A DNA stretch of 64,000 bases, from assembly GCA_025370075.1 (NCBI GenBank), contig CP073016.1, positions 1,550,001 through 1,614,000 on the forward strand, written 5' to 3'. A model generated the notes under the pieces. The model ran no database searches and had not been told where the DNA came from. It saw nothing but the letters and a program-made list of their open reading frames with translations. Below are positions 28,542-36,634 of the stretch, in pieces. Source of the stretch: Chryseotalea sp. WA131a (GTDB taxonomy: Bacteria; Bacteroidota; Bacteroidia; Cytophagales; Cyclobacteriaceae). How positions within the stretch are numbered: the stretch's first letter is position 1; each line of letters begins with the position of its first letter. A program made the translations under genes and the position numbers.

Positions 28542-30935
28542 ATGTCACATTCCCTTAGCAAAAGCCTTGGATCGTTTACATCCTACTCCAAAACAGCCGA
28601 AGGACTAGCCCTAAAAAGTAAAAATGGCCAACTGGACATTACTTTTTACTCCGATAAAATTGTGCGGATTTGGGCATTTCAAAATCAACAGCCTGAAGAC
28701 TTCTCGTATGCCGTGGTGGGCACACCTCAAACAACCGCCTTTTCGGTTGCCGAAAACAACCAATCAATAACCCTTACCACCGATTACCTGAAAATGGTCA
28801 TCGAAAAATCATCGATGCGAATTCAATTTTTAGACTTATCCGATTCTGTGATCAACGAAGACGATGCGCACGGCATTCGGTGGATGGGCGAGCACATCAG
28901 TTGCTATAAAACACTGCAAGAGGGCGAACGCTTTTTAGGGCTAGGTGAAAAAACCGGGCCGCTAGATAAACGTGGCCGTGGCTACATCAATTGGAATACC
29001 GATGCGTATGCCTACGGCCCCGATAGCGACCCACTTTATTGCACCATCCCTTTTTACATCGGTATCCATCACCAACAGAAATACGGAATCTTCTTCGATA
29101 ACAGTTATCGGAGTACCTTCAACTTCGGTGCCTCCAACGACCGCTTTGCTAGTTTCGCTGCCGATGGTGGCGAAATGAAATACTACTTCATGGCGGGAGA
29201 TAGTTTACGAGATATCATTAAGTCATATACCTTTCTAACAGGCCGCATGCCACTCCCTCCGCAATGGAGCATTGGTTATCAGCAATGCCGATACAGTTAC
29301 TATCCAGATAAAAAAGTAGAGCGCATTGCCGAAACATTGCGCGAGCGCGACCTACCCAGCGATGCCATCGTGTTGGACATTCATTACATGGATGCCTACA
29401 AAATTTTTACGTGGGATGGCAAGACATTTCCCAATCCAAAAAAGTTAATCGACCGATTGAAAGAGTTGGGTTTCAATATCGTGGTGATGTGTGACCCCGG
29501 CATTAAAACCGAAGCAGGATATGAAACATACGACTCGGGCAAAAAAGAAAATGTATTCGTAAAATATCCAGATGGTACTGAGTACGCTGGCCAAGTATGG
29601 CCAGGCTGGTGTCACTTTCCAGATTTCACCAATCCTGAAACACGCGCATGGTGGGCAAAAAAATTCAAAGCGTATACCGATTTAGGTGTAGAAGGTTTTT
29701 GGAACGACATGAACGAAATCGCCACGTGGGGAAACATGCTTCCAGACTTGTTGGAGTTTGATTTTGACGGAAGAAAAACCACCACCCGTGAGGCACGAAA
29801 TCTTTATGGCATGCTCATGAGCCGTAGCACCTACGAAGGCACCAAAGCGTTGATGAACAAAAGGCCATTTAATCTCACGCGTTCGGGCTTTGCCGGCATT
29901 CAGCGCTATGCTGCTGTGTGGACAGGCGATAACGTGAGTTATGATGCGCACATGATGGCAGGTGTTCGCTTAGTGAACAGCATGGGCCTATCAGGTTTGG
30001 CCTTTACGGGATATGACATTGGCGGATTTGTGGGCAATGCCGATGAAAAGTTATTTGCACGGTGGATGAGCCTTGGCGCCTTTTCTCCTTTCTTCCGTTC
30101 GCATACCATGATCAATACTCGCGATTCTGAACCGTGGAGCTACGGAGAAAAAGTAGAAGAAATTTCGCGCAACTACATGAAGCTGCGTTACCGACTGATG
30201 CCTTACCTGTATTCATTATTTTACGATGCAGCCAAAACAGGCATGCCCATCAACCGAAGTCTCGCATTCGATTATCCGCATGACGACCGCGTGTACAATG
30301 GGCTATATCAAAATCAGTATTTCTTTGGGCCTGCCATGATGGTAGTGCCAGAGGAAAGCAATAAAGAATTGGTAAAAGTATTTTTACCTTCCAGCAATTG
30401 GTTTGATTTGTATACCGACAAGCAACTTTCAGGCAATCAAGAATTGATTACAGACTGCCCGCTCGATAGATTGCCGGTGTATGTAAAAGGTTCGTCCATC
30501 CTACCCATGCGCGAACAAGCTGGAAAAAATGTGGCAGACACTGGAGATACGCTGGAACTACATCTGTATCAAGGTACCGAGTACAATGATTTTACACTGT
30601 ATGAAGATGATGGGCAAACATTCAATTACGAAAAAGGTGAATTTGCTAAACGTAAAATCACCTACACACCAACTAAAAATGAATTAGTTTTGGAAGCCAG
30701 TGATGGCAACTATCCCTCGCCTTACAAAAAGTTAATCGTATTTTTTCACGGGTTTAATTTGCAGCAGGCACATGTCAATGGAAACTCACAAGGCACTCAA
30801 CAAAAAGAATATCGCTTTGTAAATCCCATCAGCAACTACGATCCGGTGAACACCGCACCCGAGGGACCAAAAATCAATTCGCTACTGTTTATTTCAACTT
30901 CGTATGGAAAAGAAAAAATTACAATCAATTGGTAA
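28542..30935 (+). CDS. GH31 alpha-glucosidase
   Basis: About 797 residues from the ATG at 28542; an upstream in-frame TTG (28473) would translate through a hairpin and is rejected. It belongs to glycoside hydrolase family 31: an N-terminal beta-sandwich with FLGLGEKTGPLDKRGR, and a barrel with PPQWSIGYQQCRYSYYPDKK. The catalytic nucleophile is in GFWNDMNEI, and the acid/base Asp is probably in VWTGDNVSYDAHM. The FFRSHT motif and a C-terminal beta-sandwich follow. No signal peptide is evident from this start, so it probably acts in the cytoplasm (or its export is cryptic), releasing glucose from the non-reducing ends of maltodextrins. The following GH13 gene starts inside its last 32 bp. Confidence 0.93.
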   Translation: MSHSLSKSLGSFTSYSKTAEGLALKSKNGQLDITFYSDKIVRIWAFQNQQPEDFSYAVVGTPQTTAFSVAENNQSITLTTDYLKMVIEKSSMRIQFLDLSDSVINEDDAHGIRWMGEHISCYKTLQEGERFLGLGEKTGPLDKRGRGYINWNTDAYAYGPDSDPLYCTIPFYIGIHHQQKYGIFFDNSYRSTFNFGASNDRFASFAADGGEMKYYFMAGDSLRDIIKSYTFLTGRMPLPPQWSIGYQQCRYSYYPDKKVERIAETLRERDLPSDAIVLDIHYMDAYKIFTWDGKTFPNPKKLIDRLKELGFNIVVMCDPGIKTEAGYETYDSGKKENVFVKYPDGTEYAGQVWPGWCHFPDFTNPETRAWWAKKFKAYTDLGVEGFWNDMNEIATWGNMLPDLLEFDFDGRKTTTREARNLYGMLMSRSTYEGTKALMNKRPFNLTRSGFAGIQRYAAVWTGDNVSYDAHMMAGVRLVNSMGLSGLAFTGYDIGGFVGNADEKLFARWMSLGAFSPFFRSHTMINTRDSEPWSYGEKVEEISRNYMKLRYRLMPYLYSLFYDAAKTGMPINRSLAFDYPHDDRVYNGLYQNQYFFGPAMMVVPEESNKELVKVFLPSSNWFDLYTDKQLSGNQELITDCPLDRLPVYVKGSSILPMREQAGKNVADTGDTLELHLYQGTEYNDFTLYEDDGQTFNYEKGEFAKRKITYTPTKNELVLEASDGNYPSPYKKLIVFFHGFNLQQAHVNGNSQGTQQKEYRFVNPISNYDPVNTAPEGPKINSLLFISTSYGKEKITINW

Positions 30936-33324
30936 TCGCTCCTTTGTGCCTTGGGGTCTTAGTGGCATTGCAAAATTTCTCCACAAAGGCACAAAGACAC
31001 TAAGTTTTGCTGTCATAACACTGATGTTAATCTCATGCAAAACATCAAAACCCGTCTCGTTCAACGACCAAGAATTGATTAAAGGCAATGCTTCGCCCAT
31101 CCTTGTTGAGAATGGTCCGAACGAAATCAACTTAGAAGATTACGTGGTTGACGTTTCCAAAATAGATTCCGTTACCGTTCCCCCCGAGTTAACGAAAAAA
31201 CAAGAAAAAAATATTCTGAAAGTAGAAGGCCAACTTGCCACGAAAATTTCCAGTATCAAGCTTTGGCACCAAGGTCAGGCCTACGCGATTCCATTGCAAC
31301 GTGCTGCTAAAACACCCATCACATTAACGTACAAAGGCGAAGCAAAAGAAGTACGCACCAAAGGTGAATTCAATGCATGGAATGCACAATCGTCACTTTT
31401 TAACAAAACAGAAAATGGATTTTCGTACTCGATGTCGCTGCCACCCGGCAACTACCAATATCTTTTTGTTGTTGATGGAAAAGAAAAACGCGACCCCTCC
31501 AACAAAGATTCGGTTGACAATGGGATGGGCGGCTGGAATTCAGTTATCAAAATTCCTCGGCCTAGCCTCGACAAATTGCCCATGCTCTCAACCAAAAATT
31601 ACGAACGCAACATCATTCAACTTGTGTTGAGCCATCCTGCCAAAGAAGTAATGGTATTTTGGAAAAACTTTTTGCTCGACTATCGCTCCGTAAAACTAAC
31701 CGAGAAACAAATCGATATCACCATCCCAAACGAAGCAGCTACCAACACCCGAAGTTTCATTCGTGTTTGGGCCGCCAATGACGAAGGCATATCAAACGAT
31801 ATGTTGATTCCACTTCAAAATAATCAAGTACTTAGCGATGCCACGCAACTGTCTCGCCATGACAAAGAAGCGCAGATACTTTACTTTATGATGATTGATC
31901 GGTTTAACGATGCGAAAAAAGAAAATGACGAACCGGTAAAGGATAAAAACATTTTACCAAAGGTCAATTATTATGGTGGCGATATTGCTGGTGTTACACA
32001 AAAAATAAAAGATGGCTATTTTTCTTCGCTTGGCATCAATACTCTCTGGCTGTCACCCATTACACGCAATCCAAAAGGTGCATATGGAAAGTATCCTGAC
32101 CCAGTCACTTCATTTTCAGGGTATCACGGTTATTGGCCAGTTTCGCTGCAACAAATTGACAGTCGGTTTGGAACGAAATCTGACATGCAAGAACTCATCA
32201 GCGAGGCGCACAAGCAAAACATCAATGTAATTTTAGATTATGTGGCGCACCACGTTCATCAAGAACATCCACTCGTAAAATTAAAACCCGAATGGTTCAC
32301 GCCACTTTATTTGCCCGATGGAACCATTAACACGGAGCGTTGGGACGACCAACGATTGACCACGTGGTTTGATGTATTTATGCCCACCCTGGATTTGCGA
32401 AAACCCGAAGTGGTAAACCCCATGACCGACACGGCCTTGTATTGGTTAAAAAATTATGAGTTGGATGGCTTCCGTCACGATGCCTCTAAACATATTGACC
32501 TTTTGTTTTGGCGAACGCTCAGTAAAAGAATAAAGTCAGAAATCAACCGACCGATCTACCAAATAGGTGAAACCTATGGAAGCCGCGAATTGGTGAACAG
32601 TTATGTGAACACAGGCATGTTGGATGGGCAATTTGATTTTAATGTATATGACGATGCAGTGAATACGTTTGCCCGCGATGAAGTTCCTTTTTCGCGGTTG
32701 AGTTCTTCGGTTACCGAAAGCATGTCGCGGTTTGGCGACCATCACTTAATGGGAAATATCACAGGCAACCAAGACCGTGCACGCTTTATCAGTTATGCCG
32801 ATGGCTCGGTACGATTTGACGAAGATGCTAAGCGTGCAGGCTGGAAACGAAAAATAGAAATCAAAGACACTATCGGTTATAATAAACTGCAATCGCTCAC
32901 TGCGTTTATGATGACGATACCCGGTGTGCCGGTCATCTATTATGGCGATGAAATTGGCGACCCCGGAGGCAACGACCCCGACAACCGAAGAATGATGCGC
33001 TTCGAAAAGTTGAGTCCGCTTGAAAACAAAACAAAAGAGATAGCTCAAAAATTAGTGGCGCTGCGAAAAAATTCGATGGCTCTTTTGTATGGCGATTTTC
33101 AATGGTTGAGAGTAGAAGACCAACTGATGGTTTATAAGCGAAGTTACTTCAGCAACCAAGTAATCGTAGCATTCAACAAATCTGCACAACCCAAAGAAAT
33201 TGAATTGGGCAAGTTGCCATCGAAGGCCAGAACTCAATTTAATGGAAAATTGAAGGTTGAAAATGGTGCTGGAAAACTCACGATGAAGCCTCATTCCTTC
33301 GAGGTCGTGGAAGTGAATCAATAA
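30904..33324 (+). CDS. GH13 alpha-amylase lipoprotein with CBM48-like module
   Basis: An 806-residue GH13 protein. The start at 30904 overlaps the GH31 gene by 32 bp. The N-terminal region is unusually long before the lipobox (AVITLMLISC), because about 25 codons come from an inverted-repeat element at 30942-30996. A CBM48-like module follows (TLTYKGEAKEVRTKGEFNAW ... YQYLFVVDGKEKRDPSN), then the barrel with VILDYVAHHVH (region I), DGFRHDASKH (nucleophile Asp), IYQIGETYG (acid/base Glu) and GNITGNQDRARF where most GH13 enzymes have an NHD motif. A C-terminal beta domain ends the protein. As a lipoprotein it is likely exposed outside the inner membrane, perhaps at the surface like SusG. The His-to-Gln change in region IV may alter specificity. 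Confidence 0.9.
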   Translation: MEKKKLQSIGNRSFVPWGLSGIAKFLHKGTKTLSFAVITLMLISCKTSKPVSFNDQELIKGNASPILVENGPNEINLEDYVVDVSKIDSVTVPPELTKKQEKNILKVEGQLATKISSIKLWHQGQAYAIPLQRAAKTPITLTYKGEAKEVRTKGEFNAWNAQSSLFNKTENGFSYSMSLPPGNYQYLFVVDGKEKRDPSNKDSVDNGMGGWNSVIKIPRPSLDKLPMLSTKNYERNIIQLVLSHPAKEVMVFWKNFLLDYRSVKLTEKQIDITIPNEAATNTRSFIRVWAANDEGISNDMLIPLQNNQVLSDATQLSRHDKEAQILYFMMIDRFNDAKKENDEPVKDKNILPKVNYYGGDIAGVTQKIKDGYFSSLGINTLWLSPITRNPKGAYGKYPDPVTSFSGYHGYWPVSLQQIDSRFGTKSDMQELISEAHKQNINVILDYVAHHVHQEHPLVKLKPEWFTPLYLPDGTINTERWDDQRLTTWFDVFMPTLDLRKPEVVNPMTDTALYWLKNYELDGFRHDASKHIDLLFWRTLSKRIKSEINRPIYQIGETYGSRELVNSYVNTGMLDGQFDFNVYDDAVNTFARDEVPFSRLSSSVTESMSRFGDHHLMGNITGNQDRARFISYADGSVRFDEDAKRAGWKRKIEIKDTIGYNKLQSLTAFMMTIPGVPVIYYGDEIGDPGGNDPDNRRMMRFEKLSPLENKTKEIAQKLVALRKNSMALLYGDFQWLRVEDQLMVYKRSYFSNQVIVAFNKSAQPKEIELGKLPSKARTQFNGKLKVENGAGKLTMKPHSFEVVEVNQ
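30942..30996. repeat. Palindromic repeat element embedded in a lipoprotein signal region
   Basis: CTTTGTGCCTT (30942-30952) and its exact reverse complement AAGGCACAAAG (30986-30996) flank 33 bp. Both arms continue with related sequence (TCTTAGTGG on one side, ACACTAAG on the other). Similar short palindromes are scattered in many bacterial genomes. Here the element is in frame and codes for residues about 13-31 of the GH13 lipoprotein, ahead of its hydrophobic signal core. Only one copy was noticed in this window. Confidence 0.6.
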
Positions 33325-33390
33325 ATTAAACGAAGTTCTACAGTAGAAAATCTATTGAATATACTGGCTACTAACTCCTTCTATTCTTTT

Positions 33391-34005
33391 TTAGATGTGC
33401 TCCTTCTTATTCTTTACCAGGTCATAAAGTAGTTCACGGGCACGGTGCAATTGTGCCTTCACGGTACCAAGCGGTGCCTCTAATTCAACTGCTATTTCTT
33501 CGTAGCTTAATTCATGAAAATAGCGGAGCCTCACCAATTTTTGATACTTGGTAGGCAGCATATTTACAAACACTTGCATGATTTCTTCTTTCTGTGCGCG
33601 AATGGCCTCGTCTTGCGGATTCAAGTTCCCAACATCTTCAATGTCAATCGAAACCGAGCCACCGTCATCATCGGTATAGGTATTTTCGATGCTGAGGGTA
33701 TTGATCTTTTTCTTGCGGATAAAATCGATGGTGTTGTTGGTGGCAATACGAAACAACCAGGTGCTAAATGTAAAATCTTTTTTGAATCGGTGCAGACTGC
33801 GAAATGCTTTGGAGAACGACTCCATGGTTAAATCTTCGGCATCGTCTACATTGCGCACCATTTTCAAAATGACATGATAGACCGGGCGCTTGTAGCGCTG
33901 CAATAGTTTTGCATAGGCCTTTTCATCGCCACCTACGGCCATGTCAATCAGGCGAAAATCTTCTAATGCCTTTGATGAAAACCTACCTTCTTCTAGTTCT
34001 TCCAT
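33391..34005 (-). CDS. ECF-type RNA polymerase sigma factor
   Basis: A 204-residue sigma-70 family protein of the small (group 4) type. Region 2 is visible at about residues 40-100 (YKRPVYHVILKMVRNVDDAEDLTMESF, quoted in part; then FSTWLFRIATNNTIDFIRKKK). Region 4 is at about 145-200 (YEEIAVELEAPLGTVKAQLHRARELL). An acidic linker separates them. It directs RNA polymerase to a stress or envelope regulon. No anti-sigma gene lies next to it. Its ATG overlaps the last 13 bp of the glycosyltransferase gene, so the two are translationally coupled. The gene is convergent with the GH13 gene. Confidence 0.93.
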   Translation of the reverse strand: MEELEEGRFSSKALEDFRLIDMAVGGDEKAYAKLLQRYKRPVYHVILKMVRNVDDAEDLTMESFSKAFRSLHRFKKDFTFSTWLFRIATNNTIDFIRKKKINTLSIENTYTDDDGGSVSIDIEDVGNLNPQDEAIRAQKEEIMQVFVNMLPTKYQKLVRLRYFHELSYEEIAVELEAPLGTVKAQLHRARELLYDLVKNKKEHI

Positions 34006-35093
34006 CTAATTCGTTTTGCCTTTAAAGCGGCCACACCGGCAACAAGATAATAAAAGGCATAAATAAAATCTAAAATTGGTATCTTCCAAACCTCAAATGC
34101 CTGCCCGAGTTTACGAGAAGCCTTATAAAATAGCACCATCAGCATCACGCATCGCAGCAAAAATGCGCCTAAAAGAAAGTAAAACAAGGGATTAGTCAAC
34201 AACATCGGCAATACGCCAAACCACGTCATCATCCATGTTATTGATAAAACTCCCAAGATGGCTTTATCAGAAAAATGATAGTGCTTGCCCACTGATAAAT
34301 GCCTGAGCTTCTGATAGTAAAATTCTCCCCACGTGTTCTTTGGTGTAGAGTAGGTAACCGATTCTGATCCAATCTTTACAAGCGTATTTCGCTTCGTGGC
34401 ATGTTTATTCACAAACAAATCATCATCTCCGCCCATCACTCCCAAGTGGGGGTTAAATCCTTTATTGTCCAAAAATACTTTCTTTTCATACAGCAGATTA
34501 CGCCCTACGCCCATGTACGGTTTACCCAACAAGGCAATAGCGGCAAATTGTATCCCCGTAAGGGTAGATTCAAAACGGATAAACGCGTTGAGCCATGAAT
34601 CTGATTTTTGATAAGGCGAAAACCCTAAGACAAATTCCGTTTGAGTCGTATAGACCGAGGTCATTTGCCTGGCCCAACCGTTATTGGAAGGGCGGCAATC
34701 CGCATCTGTCAACAATACCCGATCATATTTGGCAGCTTTGATTCCCAGCGTAAGTGCAAATTTTTTTCCATTCACATGCTCTGGTTTATTCACTACCCGC
34801 ACCATCTTCAGTTTATCAAACTCTTTGGTTGCTTGAAGGAGGTAATCGTAGGTGCCATCGTTGCCACGGTCTTCCACCACAATCACTTCAAACTGTGGGT
34901 GGTCTTGCGCTAAAAGCAAGGGCACCAACTCACGTAGATTTAGTTCTTCGTCATGGGCACAGACAATAATGGAAACTGGCCGTGGGTCTTGTGGGCTTAC
35001 TTTTTCTTTTTTATAGAAAGCCATTAAAAAAAGGGAAAAATACAGGAGCTGAATACCCAGCACAACAAAACCTGCAATAGCGAGTGCAACCAA
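33993..35093 (-). CDS. Membrane-bound GT2-family glycosyltransferase
   Basis: About 366 residues. A hydrophobic N-terminal helix is followed by a GT-A fold of family 2: VSIIVCAHDEELNLRELVPLLL, VIVVEDRGNDGTYDYL, LLTDADCRPSNNGWA (DxD-like) and GVMGGDDDLFVNKHA. Two or three C-terminal membrane helices complete it. It should transfer an activated sugar to a lipid or polysaccharide acceptor on the cytoplasmic face; the acceptor is unknown. No ATG is near the start: the frame opens with TTG at 35093 (an ATT lies two codons earlier), consistent with a promoter -7 element at 35122-35129. It overlaps the sigma factor gene downstream. Confidence 0.85.
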   Translation of the reverse strand: MVALAIAGFVVLGIQLLYFSLFLMAFYKKEKVSPQDPRPVSIIVCAHDEELNLRELVPLLLAQDHPQFEVIVVEDRGNDGTYDYLLQATKEFDKLKMVRVVNKPEHVNGKKFALTLGIKAAKYDRVLLTDADCRPSNNGWARQMTSVYTTQTEFVLGFSPYQKSDSWLNAFIRFESTLTGIQFAAIALLGKPYMGVGRNLLYEKKVFLDNKGFNPHLGVMGGDDDLFVNKHATKRNTLVKIGSESVTYSTPKNTWGEFYYQKLRHLSVGKHYHFSDKAILGVLSITWMMTWFGVLPMLLTNPLFYFLLGAFLLRCVMLMVLFYKASRKLGQAFEVWKIPILDFIYAFYYLVAGVAALKAKRIRWKN

Positions 35094-35121
35094 GATAATT
35101 CTGAATTAAACAGTGAAAGTC

Positions 35122-35129
35122 CAAAGATA
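35122..35129 (-). promoter_or_regulatory. Candidate -7 promoter element for the glycosyltransferase-sigma operon
   Basis: The minus strand reads TATCTTTG, matching TAnnTTTG, 28 bp upstream of the probable TTG start at 35093. It lies in the divergent region shared with purB. Confidence 0.5.
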
Positions 35130-35253
35130 GGAGTTAGTATGTTAGCTAATAGTATTCCCAAGGTAGTATTATTCTAGAAGATTTTTACCCTAACCCACCT
35201 GAAAAGCGAATAATTGAATACCATCCCAACTATTCAAAACCCTTGTCTTTCTG

Positions 35254-35261
35254 TATCTTCG
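35254..35261 (+). promoter_or_regulatory. Candidate -7 promoter element for purB
   Basis: The plus strand reads TATCTTCG, one base from the TAnnTTTG consensus, 18 bp before the GTG start at 35280. An in-frame TTG at 35214 lies upstream of this element and therefore cannot be the start if this promoter is used. Confidence 0.5.
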
Positions 35262-35279
35262 CAACTTATTAATGACCAC

Positions 35280-36623
35280 GTGATAACGTCTGCTCTCACC
35301 TCCCTTTCTCCCATCGATGGCCGGTACCACAACCAAACGGAAGCCCTGCGCCCTTACTTTTCAGAGTTTGGATTGATCCGCTACCGCGTGCTGATTGAAA
35401 TCGAATACTTTATTGCTTTAACAGAGATTCCGCTTATTGAACTCAAGAGCTTCCCAGCCGAACAAATAGAACCGCTGCGCAGTCTTTACAAAAATTTTGA
35501 TATTACGGATGCCGAAGAAATAAAAGAAATCGAAAAGAAAACCAATCATGATGTAAAGGCTGTTGAATATTTTTTAAAGCATGAGTTTGATAAGTTAGCG
35601 ATTTCTGAGTACAAAGAATTTATTCACTTTGGCCTTACCTCGCAAGATATTAACAACACTGCGACCCCTCTTTTGCTGAAAGAGTTTTTAGAAAAAGAGT
35701 TTCTGCCTTCGTTGCAACGACTGTTGCAATTGATCAGTCAACAAGCCATTCAATGGAAAGATGTTTCGATGTTGGCACGCACCCATGGCCAACCTGCATC
35801 GCCCACGCGGTTGGGTAAAGAGTTTGAAGTTTTTTGTGTACGATTGAAAAATCAATTGGAGCTATTGAAAACCATTCCCAACGCTGCTAAACTGGGTGGG
35901 GCTACGGGCAATTTCAATGCACACCATATCGCCTACCCAGGTGTTGATTGGAAAAACTTTGCAGATGCTTTTGTGAATCACAAACTAGGCCTTTCGCGCA
36001 GCCACCCCACTACCCAAATTGAACATTACGATCATTTGGCTGCTTTGTTTGATAACCTTAAGCGCATCAATACCATTTTGATTGATTATAGCCGAGATGT
36101 GTGGCAATACATTGCCATGAATTATTTCAAACAAAAAATAAAAGAAGGAGAAGTGGGCTCTAGTGCCATGCCCCATAAAGTAAACCCCATCGATTTTGAA
36201 AATGCAGAGGGAAATTTAGGATTGGCCAACGCGCTATTTGAGCACCTTTCGGCTAAACTACCCATCTCGAGATTGCAACGCGACCTGACTGACTCAACTG
36301 TGCTGCGAAATATTGGCGTTCCACTTGCACATACATTCATTGCATTGAAATCTCTAGAAAAAGGAATCAATAAATTAGAATTGAACCAATCAGCTATTGA
36401 TAGAGACCTGGATGACAACTGGGCGGTGGTGGCAGAAGCCATTCAAACGATATTGCGAAAAGAAGGATATCCTAATCCTTATGAAGCATTGAAAGAATTG
36501 ACTAGAAAAAATGAGAGAATAACTCAACAAACATTAGGCAATTTTATCGACAACTTAGTTATTAAGGATGAGTTGAAGAAAGAGTTGAAGAAAATTACAC
36601 CTTTTAATTATATTGGGATATAA
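35280..36623 (+). CDS. purB: Adenylosuccinate lyase
   Basis: About 447 residues from a GTG at 35280. This start aligns the protein with known PurB N-termini (LTSLSPIDGRY) and lies just after a promoter-like element. It belongs to the fumarase/aspartase superfamily, E. coli PurB type. Motifs: SPIDGRYHNQTEALRPYFSE at the N-terminus, the substrate-binding THGQPASPTRLGKE near residue 165-180, and the signature loop GSSAMPHKVNPIDFENAEGN at about 300-320 with the catalytic Ser. It cleaves SAICAR and adenylosuccinate, releasing fumarate in purine synthesis, in the cytosol. The gene is divergent from the glycosyltransferase and ends 11 bp before the RND gene. Confidence 0.95.
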   Translation: MITSALTSLSPIDGRYHNQTEALRPYFSEFGLIRYRVLIEIEYFIALTEIPLIELKSFPAEQIEPLRSLYKNFDITDAEEIKEIEKKTNHDVKAVEYFLKHEFDKLAISEYKEFIHFGLTSQDINNTATPLLLKEFLEKEFLPSLQRLLQLISQQAIQWKDVSMLARTHGQPASPTRLGKEFEVFCVRLKNQLELLKTIPNAAKLGGATGNFNAHHIAYPGVDWKNFADAFVNHKLGLSRSHPTTQIEHYDHLAALFDNLKRINTILIDYSRDVWQYIAMNYFKQKIKEGEVGSSAMPHKVNPIDFENAEGNLGLANALFEHLSAKLPISRLQRDLTDSTVLRNIGVPLAHTFIALKSLEKGINKLELNQSAIDRDLDDNWAVVAEAIQTILRKEGYPNPYEALKELTRKNERITQQTLGNFIDNLVIKDELKKELKKITPFNYIGI

Positions 36624-36634
36624 AGTTTAGCCTT

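Noticed and set aside
35214..35279. PurB start at the TTG 35214
   Set aside because: The added 22 residues have no counterpart in PurB proteins, and a promoter-like TATCTTCG lies between this TTG and the GTG at 35280.
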